Made by a program: the position numbers and the translations under genes
Part shown: one piece after another, positions 57,262 to 64,000 of the stretch
How the letters are laid out: each line of letters opens with the position of its first letter
Position numbering within the stretch: the first letter of the stretch is position 1
NCBI RefSeq assembly: GCF_963678635.1
Contig: NC_087066.1
Coordinates: forward strand, 30,447,301 to 30,511,300
Reading direction: 5' to 3'
Origin: Symsagittifera roscoffensis
Lineage: Eukaryota; Xenacoelomorpha; Acoela; Convolutidae
Length of the DNA stretch: 64,000 nt
The notes under the pieces: model-generated
Told to the model about the DNA's origin: nothing
Seen by the model: the letters and a program-made list of their open reading frames with translations, nothing else
The model's database searches: none

Positions 57262-57675
57262 AATTCTCCAGACAAATTTCGACTTATTAGCTAGCAATTT
57301 TTAGACATTAAAAGGCAATTTTACATGTGATCATTTTTGCAAATTTATTAGGTTTGAAAATTTTCAGTTTATCCAGCTTGGGATCATTATTGCACGTGTA
57401 TTCTTTACGCGTAGGCGGCAAAAAATTGCGCTTAAAAATTGTTCCATAACAAATTTGACATGCTCGTCAGTCTAAATATTACTTTGTCGTAAGTGAAATG
57501 TACCACTTTCTACTTTATATAGTGTGCAGGTGATGATTTTCAAAAAACTCAAAAATAGGTTCGAAAATAAGTTATCTGTAAGAATTTCATCAGTTTTTCG
57601 AAAACTAGAAACTCTTCCATAAAAACTTTAAAGGTCAGGCGGAACATTAAGGGCTTCGTCCCTAGGCTCTTTTCC
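57262..57675 (+). mobile_element. HINE-like element, old
   Basis: TTCTCCAGACAAATTTCGAC, ACATGTGATCATTTTTGCA, ACGCGTAGGCGGCAAAA and CGGAACATTAAGGGCTTCGT follow the A order. The 5' end and last bases are lost. Confidence 0.45.
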
Positions 57676-57964
57676 AGTTTCCTCCCCCCTTTCAAATTCA
57701 ATTTTGAAAAGCTTATTTAACGTTATCATAATGCAATGAAATTTGGCGTGGTGAACAAATCGACAACTTTGATCAGATTTGTTCTTCATACTTTACAACG
57801 TAACATCGCGCATTTAGCCGTAATAATACGTAAGACAAACAAAAAAACTCGGTATTTTGAAAGGGGGGAACTGGAAAAAGCCTGTGCCTACACGAGTAAC
57901 CTTGAAGAACCTTGTGTTTGCTGTCGTTTTTCAAGCTGCTTCATAATGACATGAAAAATTTCAG

Positions 57965-58139
57965 GTGCGTGCCGCTGTCCGTATTCGTACCACTGGTCAA
58001 CATTCTCTACTGTCAGAGAATCTACGCCACTTTCTTCGTCTCAGTCTTCGCCTCCTACCTCCTTCTAGCCGCCACCCTAGTCGCAATACTCTTCTACGCC
58101 GTCTTCAAAACAGCACGTGAACAGCTAAAAGAATTCAAG
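57965..58139 (+). CDS. Rhodopsin-family GPCR, second coding exon (TM4 end to TM5)
   Basis: It follows acceptor ATTTCAG. Its first G completes the TGG of W4.50, so the phase fits the exon ending at 52046. It then reads CVPLSVFVPLVNILYCQRIY (end of TM4 and a very short second extracellular loop with one Cys, the likely disulphide partner of C92). TM5 follows (FFVSVFASYLLLAATLVAIL, FYAVFKTAREQLKEFK), with a Tyr at about 5.58. TM5 lacks the usual Pro5.50, and the loop has only about ten residues. It ends before donor GTCAGT at 58140, phase 0. Short loop 2 without Pro5.50 is known from melanocortin, lysophospholipid and cannabinoid receptors, so a relation to that group is possible but unproven. 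Confidence 0.8.
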
Positions 58140-58234
58140 GTCAGTTAAAATTATTAAAACCTATATTAACTTCCTAGTCCTGTAAAATTATAAAAATTAG
58201 AAATCTTGAAGCCGTATACCCCAATTTGCTTGAA

Positions 58235-58690
58235 AGAAGGGCGGATTTAGAAGGAGAAAGCTTTTTGCCCTCAAGGATTTGACCCCCTCACCAACCAAAG
58301 AGTCCTCTCTATTATTATTATTTCACACGTCATACATTTCAACACAAACCTAATTGAAAAATTTTTCTAGCAGCGCCCTTGGCGCCAATTTATGATAATT
58401 TTGAGAAGGCGCCTCTACGGTGCGAAGTTGTTTATTTTCCGAATGGTAAGCGGATTCCGCAACAAGGCTGGACAATTTTTTGTCATGGAATCCGCATAAA
58501 CGCTATTGTTTTTTGATATTTTTGCTGTTGTGGAATTCAGATACAATTGGCTTTATATAGCGCAGCTTAAAATGCTGAGCTCATTTCTTTGATCATTTTG
58601 CTTCATTTCTTTGATGTTTTCGCTTTTACCAGATTCCGCGACGCAAAAAATATGCCGACAAAAATAACGTTACAAGTATATTTTTGCGGC
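58235..58690. repeat. GGGCGGATTTAG repeat fragment with GCGGATTCCGC motifs
   Basis: AGGGCGGATTTAGAAGG and TTTTGCCCTCAAGGATTTGA resemble the family at 3088. TAAGCGGATTCCGCAACAAG, CATGGAATCCGCATAAACG and ATGCCGACAAAAATAACGTT match the end of the cluster at 3895-4400. The order agrees, which suggests both blocks belong to one larger repeat. Confidence 0.5.
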
Positions 58691-58847
58691 TTTTCCAACT
58701 ATTTGGTTAGCGAAACAAATTTAAACATGTCTAAAAGCTTAGTATCACTTACCCCAAATGGTGCGCCAGAAAAACAAAGTTTTTTGGCCCAAACCTACTG
58801 AGTAGTGCCAAAAAGAGCTCAAAAATTAATTTCGTTAACCTAAAAAA

Positions 58848-60055
58848 AACCTCTTGTATCAGGGGAAAGTCCTGAATGTTCCGACTGTCCCTTAATTCAT
58901 ACCAAATACAGTGCTGATTTAAATTAACCGGACAAAACGCGTTAAACTTGAAATTTAAAACGCGTTTTTCTCAAATTGGGTTGAGCTTAGGTGAAAACTT
59001 ATGAAGACAAAACTTGCAAAAAATTTTTTAGCAGAATTAATATGGTGTAATTGGTTTTGCGAAATTCTGGCCCAAAATTTAACCCCAAAAATGGGTCATT
59101 TTGGCTTTTCTTAGTTTTTCGAAAATTAAGCCAAAAATACCCAGTCAATCACAAACCTTATTATATCAAAGTGAGCCCTTTACGTAGCCCAAAAAACTTT
59201 AAGAAGGGTATATTCTCCAAAACATTGTATAAGTTAATTTATTTCTGTTTGATAGACAAAGAGGGTCGTTTTTACTATATAAAACACCAAATTTTTAATC
59301 AAGAACAATTTCTAAACGGTTTACAATTTTTTTGGAGAACAACCCTTCTTTAAGTTTGTTGAGCTACGTAAGGAGCTCACTTCGATATAATTATGTCTGT
59401 GATCAACTGGGTATTTTTGGCGTAATTTTTGAATAACTAAGAAAAGCCAAAATGACCCATTTTTGGGGTTAAATTTTGGGCCCGAATTTCGCAAAACAAA
59501 CTACACCATATTTATTCCTAATTTTAAGAAAGTTTTGTCTTCATAAATTTTCACCTTAACTCAATCCAATTTGTGAAAAACGCGTTTTAAATTTCAAGTT
59601 TAGCTCGTTTTGTCCGGTTAATTTAAATCAGCACTGTACTTTTTGGGAAACTGAAATATTGAAAACCTACAAATTTTGGACAAAATCAAAGTGTGAAATT
59701 AATACAACCGACTAGCTAGCCTATCAAACTCAAATTGGAACAGCTTTCTTGTGCGGGATAATTGATCGCGCATAAATAATTCGTATTACGCTCTCAGCAT
59801 TATAAATAAACTCTTCAAAGCGCGCATAAATTGGTCCAGAACATGGCCAACTTGGCAATTTTCAAACCCCCAGAACTTTCCAAAAATATATTCGGAGGCA
59901 AAATATCTTTTTAAATAAGAACTTAGAAAGTCAATATCTTTAATGGGGTGTAAAAGTTTTTTGTTGAAAACAATTATTCCGATCGCGCGAAAATTGACTG
60001 AACAAAAAAACCACACCAAGCCTAACTATTTCATTTTCTGTACAAATATACCGAC
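58848..60055 (-). mobile_element. HINE-like element, subfamily B, split by a foldback element
   Basis: The left piece (58848-58908) holds CTCTTGTATCAGGGGAAAGT and GAATGTTCCGACTGTCCC. The body resumes at 59637 with ACTTTTTGGGAAACTGAAAT and GTGCGGGATAATTGATCGCG, the B interior. The insertion lies at the position of CATATCGGATAGGTTTTGGG in the intact copy at 17780. The A-type copy at 60062 follows at once. Confidence 0.6.
58909..59636. mobile_element. 728-bp foldback element with about 330-bp inverted arms, TA-flanked
   Basis: The ends are CAGTGCTGATTTAAATTAAC and its complement, with TA on both sides (58907-58908, 59637-59638). The arms run to about 59240 and from about 59310 and share blocks such as CCAAAATGACCCATTTTTGG, AACGCGTTTTAAATTTCAAG and TTAAAGAAGGG. 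The loop is about 70-80 bases. TA flanks and a CAGTG start fit a Tc1/mariner-type MITE. The 100-codon frame inside (59051-59353) is not a transposase. Confidence 0.75.
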
Positions 60056-60061
60056 AAAAAA

Positions 60062-60593
60062 AACAAGACTGCTCGTATCCAGGCAAAGCTCTGAATTTTC
60101 CGACTATCTTTTAAGGTTTATCGAGCAGTAATAACATAAAAAAAAATAAATGTAAAAAATGAAATCAATTTTTTTTAATTTGAAATTTTTTAATGAAAAT
60201 TATCCCCCCACACGCCATATAAAGTGCAAAAGGATAGATTTGGCTCCTTTAACAAATCAACTATGGCAACTAAGCTTCTTTCAACCAATTTGGAACTATT
60301 TGGTTGAAATTAAGATGGACTAAATCTCCGCTTACGCGTTAATAGCGCGAAATTGGTCGCGCGTTAATTGTCCCAAATTGCCCAAAATGGCAATCTTTAA
60401 ACCCCCATAACTTTACGAAAAAAAATCACAGGTGAAATATTTTTTCAAATTTAGACTCAGGACAACATTACTTTTGAATGATATAAAAAACTTCCGTTTA
60501 AAATGAGTAGTTAAAAAGTCAACATTTGTCTGAAAAAAAAAAAACCCAACCCGAGCACAAATATTCCGTTACTTTTGTATCGAAAGTCGGAAC
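60062..60593 (-). mobile_element. HINE-like element, subfamily A
   Basis: AACAAGACTGCTCGTATCCA, imperfect hairpin (CAGGCAAAGCTCTG), full A body (GTTAATAGCGCGAAATTGGT), and the complete GTATCGAAAGTCGGAAC end. Confidence 0.7.
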
Positions 60594-61659
60594 AATAAGC
60601 CAGCTTACATGAAACGCAATAAGCCAGCTTAGATAGTAAATCTCCAAATACAGTTTTATTGCGAGGCTCTTGGTTGCTTGTGGCCGGTCAATGAGAAGCA
60701 TGGTCTAAGAGCAAGAAGAGGAGCAAAGAAAAGCATAACGAATTATACCATACCTCAATGCGAGCAGTCCTGTTAAATTTCAAACCACCCAACACCACTC
60801 AAACAGCCTAAGCAACTAAATAATGATCTACGAAATCGCACCAGCATGTTGCAAGCTTGCCAATCGAGGATAAGATTTTATACGAAACTTAGAGCCAGTT
60901 GTCGCCTTCTACCGCACACCAATAATCCCGTATCAAAGATTATTTTTCTAGTCTGGGACTCATTCTGCTCTAAAAATATTCTTCTCAATATTCTGACTCT
61001 TCGTTTTCTACATAAGCAACTCCTGCTGCGTTCTGTTTTTGTATAAAACACTTATACTTAAACCAAAAACCAAAATTAAATTCCATATAGCAAGGAAAAA
61101 GGCTTATCATGTAATTTTAAACACTTTTTTCTACAGACTTTATGTGTATGACAACTCGCACTGAAAACAATTGGTTAGGATTGATTCAATTTGATATCAA
61201 CTTTTTACACATATTAAAAACTTTTTTGAAGAATTGATTTTCAAGCCCTGTTGAATAATGCAATCAACTTAGGGTATTTGTCGATTGTTTTTTACTGTCG
61301 CAACAAGTTGATGTCATTGCCTATAAATTTTTGTGAATGGATTTGGTTGCAGTTTTTGACAATAAATAAAACCATCAAATCCTCAATAAAAATGTTTTGC
61401 TTACAAATTTTATTTTACGGTAGTCGGAAAAATTTGTAATTTTTTTCTATTTTACTGTAAAAAAATATATAAAAAAATTGAAAAAAAAACTGTTTTATAA
61501 TGAGTTAAACTGATTTAAATCTGTTTGAAATTAGATTTTTTTTAAATCAATTCAAACCGATTCTAAATTAATTTGAATCAATTTTCTTAAAGATCTTCAC
61601 ATTATCTGTACAGAATTGATCGCCATCCATTTGTTTTTGTCAATGTCAGAAGCATTTTT
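60594..61659. other. Intron sequence without recognised features
   Basis: AT-rich. GAAACGCAATAAGCCAGCTT is partly repeated at its start. Near 61500-61580 are AAATC(A/T)GTTT-type repeats faintly like the MITE at 28653. Confidence 0.3.
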
Positions 61660-62211
61660 GTTCCAACTCACCATAAAAACGGAATATTTATGCTTGGGGT
61701 AGTTTGTTATTCCAAGTTTTGAAAAAAAAACGGATTATTTATGCTTGGGGTGGTTTTTGTATTCAGTCTTTTTTCGGTAATCAAAATAATAGTATTTAGC
61801 AAAATTTTCAATACCCCACTGAAGATGGCGACTCCCTGAAGTCAAATATTAAAAGATATTTTACCTCTGATCTTTTTTTACAAAATTATAGAAGTTCAAA
61901 TATTCTCAATTGAGTCATGCTCTGGACTAATTTATGCGCATTTTAAGGATTTTAATCATATTGCTGAAAGTGTAGCACAAATAATTTATGCGCGGCGAAT
62001 TATCCCGCGCAAAAAACTGTTACAAATTGAACTAAGGCTAGCGAATCTGTCGTAATATTTTTCTCAAACGACTCAAGTTTTCCCACTTGATCTGAAATGT
62101 TGGTCACAATTTATAGTTTTGCAATATTTTTTTCTCCCAAAAACAATTCGATATGGATTAAGGGGCAGTCTGAACATTCATAGTTTTGCCCTGCATACGA
62201 GCAGTCTTGTT
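61660..62211 (+). mobile_element. HINE-like element, subfamily B, with duplicated 5' part
   Basis: It starts GTTCCAACTCACCATAAAAA. CGGA(A/T)TATTTATGCTTGGGGT is repeated twice (61680, 61731). The interior includes GCGCGGCGAATTATCCCGCG, and the end is AGTCTGAACATTC then CATACGAGCAGTCTTGTT. A plus-oriented B copy. Confidence 0.6.
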
Positions 62212-62470
62212 CATAGTATGGAATTGTTTAATAACCCTTTTTTGTCAATTGAGGAATCACAAATGTTCACCTTTACATATTTCACTAAAATTTAGAACAT
62301 CAAAAGTAATTTTAAGCAGGATTATGCAAATCTTTTTTCCGGGAAATTCAATGGAGAGAATTAAAAGAAAAAATTTTTTTTCTCAATCACAGCACGAAAC
62401 ATTTTGAGGCATGAAAAAAAAAATTTCAGTAACAATCAGTTTGCAATTACAAGCTGATATTAAATTGTAG

Positions 62471-62697
62471 GTGCGACACAAACAGTGGCGCAAGGAAACT
62501 GTGAAGGCAAGGAGAGGGGCAATTAGTAAAGGCTCAGCAGTGGGGCGGAGAGAGGGAGCAGGGCACGGGATGGGGGGACTGTTTGCTTCGGGGATTGAGG
62601 TGGGGATGACAGAGGTGAACAACAATGATCAAGTTGAGGAGGAGGTGGAGGAGACAATAGTGAGAAGGAAGCCGCCCAGAAGACATTCAGCTGTGAG
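62471..62697 (+). CDS. Rhodopsin-family GPCR, third coding exon (intracellular loop 3)
   Basis: It follows acceptor ATTGTAG and starts in phase 0 (VRHKQWRKETVKARRGAISK), directly continuing the basic helix end of TM5. It ends before donor GTGAGC at 62698 in phase 2. The 75-residue peptide has no hydrophobic segment. It is Arg-, Gly- and Glu-rich (EEEVEETIVRRKPPRRH) and fits a long third cytoplasmic loop, where G proteins and kinases act. Local base composition is much richer in G than the surroundings, which supports coding. The assignment rests on splice phase, strand and position. TM6 and TM7 would follow right of the window or in an undetected later exon. Confidence 0.65.
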
Positions 62698-62770
62698 GTG
62701 AGCGCAAACAATTGTCTCTCTTTTTGTTCCGCCGACGTTAGATGAAAATTGATGGAGTGTTGATGTTCCA

Positions 62771-63023
62771 GGTGGCTCGTTCTCCAGACAAACTTTGTTT
62801 AACTAGCAAATTTTAACACGTTATTTTTTTACGTAAATTGAAATATATTCATGCCTTGAGCTCAAAATTGAGAAGATATTTTAATTGCAATTTTTTTTTG
62901 TGAAATTATTCTGATTTGTTAAATGTGTCAATTTGGCTACTTTGGTATAATTAACGAGCGGTGTATCTCGTTCTATCACGCGCTTGCGGTGAATCTAACG
63001 AACACAAAAATATTCCAAATTGA
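62771..63023 (+). repeat. HINE relic, truncated by the next copy
   Basis: TTCTCCAGACAAACTTTG, GGTATAATTAACGAGCGGTG and ATCACGCGCTTGCGGTGAAT follow the 5' half of the A order. It stops where the minus-oriented copy begins. Confidence 0.45.
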
Positions 63024-63515
63024 AACAAGGCTGCTCGTATCAGGGTGAAGCCCTGAATCTTCAAACTGCCTTTTAAGGTTTCTAATAATATGAAGTATAA
63101 AACAAATAGGGAAATTTTTTTATTTCGCAATTTTTTTTTGAAAATCATCCCCCACACGCCATATAAAGCACAAAATTATAGATTTCGCTCTTAGTAGCAT
63201 ATCAGTTGTGGCAAATAAGCTTCCTTCGACCAATTTGGAACAAATTCTATGACGGCTTTATAGTTAATGGCGCGAACTATATCCAGCCGTAATTTTCCCA
63301 AATTGGCCAAAATGACAATCTTAAACCCCATAACTTTACAAAAAATAATCACAGGTGAAATATCTTTTCAAAATTAAGGTCAAGACGACAATACCTTTTG
63401 AAGGATCTAGAAAAAACTCCGTCGAAAATTGCTAATTCAAAAGCCGAAAGTTGCCTAAAGAAAAAAATGCCCCGAGCACAAATATTCGATTATTTTCGTT
63501 ACGAAAAGTCGGAAC
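63024..63515 (-). mobile_element. HINE-like element, subfamily A
   Basis: AACAAGGCTGCTCGTATCAG, hairpin CAGGGT-GAA-GCCCTG (G-U pair), A body, end CGTTACGAAAAGTCGGAAC. It lies in the next GPCR intron. Confidence 0.65.
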
Positions 63516-63704
63516 AATAAACTTTTGAGTTTTGTCTTATAAAACACGGTTTATAAACAAAAAAAAGATATATTTAGCGTCTCCTAATTGATTAAAGGGC
63601 TCCTAATTGATTTGAGCAAGTCTCTGGCATCATTTCATTTTGAAATGGTTTAAATTTCCGTTAAAAGGTGGTATAGGAGCGCAATAAGTTGCGCGTTAAA
63701 AACA

Positions 63705-64000
63705 AACAAGACTGCTTTTGTATCAAGGCATAGTCTTGATTGTTCCGAGTGCCCCTCATTCCATATTGAATATTTTTGGTAGGACAAATTTTTAAAAATT
63801 AAAAAATTTGACTAACATTACAGATGAAGTGAGAAAAATTGAGTCGTCGAAATTAATACGACCGATTAGCTAGCTTCAATTCAATTTGGAACATTTTTGT
63901 TCTGCGGGATAGTTCGACACGCACACATACTTTGCGTCACGTTTTCAAAATTAATAATAAAATGTTCAAAACGCGCTTAATTTAGTCCAGAGCATAGCCA
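63705..64000 (-). mobile_element. HINE-like element, subfamily B, runs off the window
   Basis: AACAAGACTGCTTTTGTATC, hairpin CAAGGC-ATA-GTCTTG with a compensatory pair, then the B interior (AATTAATACGACCGATTAGC, TCTGCGGGATAGTTCGACAC). The other end is beyond 64000. Confidence 0.6.

Larger units (their letters stand above)
52047..57964 (+). other. GPCR intron 1 (5.9 kb), repeat-filled
   Basis: It is bounded by GTAAGA and ATTTCAG, both in phase with the flanking exons. It holds about six HINE copies or relics and two palindromes. No other gene was seen. 52050-52904 has several TCGACC(A/G)AA and TTTTCGACC motifs similar to those in the palindromes at 55072-56200. Confidence 0.65.
58140..62470 (+). 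other. GPCR intron 2 (4.3 kb), repeat-filled
   Basis: It is bounded by GTCAGT and TTGTAG. It carries a fragment of the GGGCGGATTTAG repeat (58235-58420), GCGGAATCCGC-type motifs (58440-58690), a HINE split by a foldback element, and two more HINEs. 60594-61659 shows nothing recognisable. Confidence 0.6.

Overview
The window looks like nuclear DNA from an AT-rich, repeat-dense animal genome, probably an invertebrate. I cannot name the phylum. The reasons are spliced genes with GT/AG introns in phase with the protein, an SLC6 transporter, a rhodopsin-family GPCR, a Ty3/gypsy LTR retrotransposon, and dense non-autonomous DNA transposons. No bacterial, CRISPR or rRNA content was seen.

Host genes. 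Positions 314-2024 (+) hold the last three coding exons of an SLC6 (sodium/chloride neurotransmitter-transporter family) gene: TM9 to TM12 plus the C-terminal tail. Positions 51622-62697 (+) hold the first three coding exons of a class A GPCR: N-terminus to TM4, TM4-TM5, and intracellular loop 3. Its large introns are full of repeats, and TM6-TM7 must lie beyond the right edge. Everything between is non-genic or transposon-derived.

Repeats. One family dominates. About 30 copies of roughly 480-550 bp start GTTCCGACTTTCG and end in a GC-rich hairpin followed by CGAGCAGTCTTGTT. The first 9 bases recur inverted about 35 bp inside the 3' end. This asymmetric layout and the lack of a target duplication match Helentron-associated interspersed elements (HINEs, rolling-circle transposons). 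They occur singly, back to back and in tandem, and fall into at least two subfamilies.

8.5-11 kb: a 387-bp MITE with an 8-bp target duplication, then a decayed Mutator-like (MULE) element. 11.28-25.45 kb: a direct tandem duplication of about 7.1 kb. Each copy carries a TIR element rich in AATCGATTATAATCGATT with a C-rich core, a small foldback MITE and several HINE relics. 34.2-35.1 kb: three tandem units of about 300 bp. 35.9-37.7 kb: a HINE cluster. 38.4-45.7 kb: a Ty3/gypsy element read on the minus strand, with both LTRs, PBS, PPT and a 5-bp target duplication but broken ORFs. It sits inside the integrase of an older Ty3-like relic, and one of its LTRs carries a HINE. 47-48.4 kb: a tandem HINE array. 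A 200-base assembly gap starts at 49893.

The GPCR introns hold a near-perfect palindrome (55072-55669), an adjacent imperfect one (to about 56200), and a 728-bp TA-flanked foldback element (58909-59636) nested in a HINE. I found no coordinated multi-gene system. The most interesting content is the transposon biology: nested insertions, an empty/filled site pair, HINE arrays and long palindromes.
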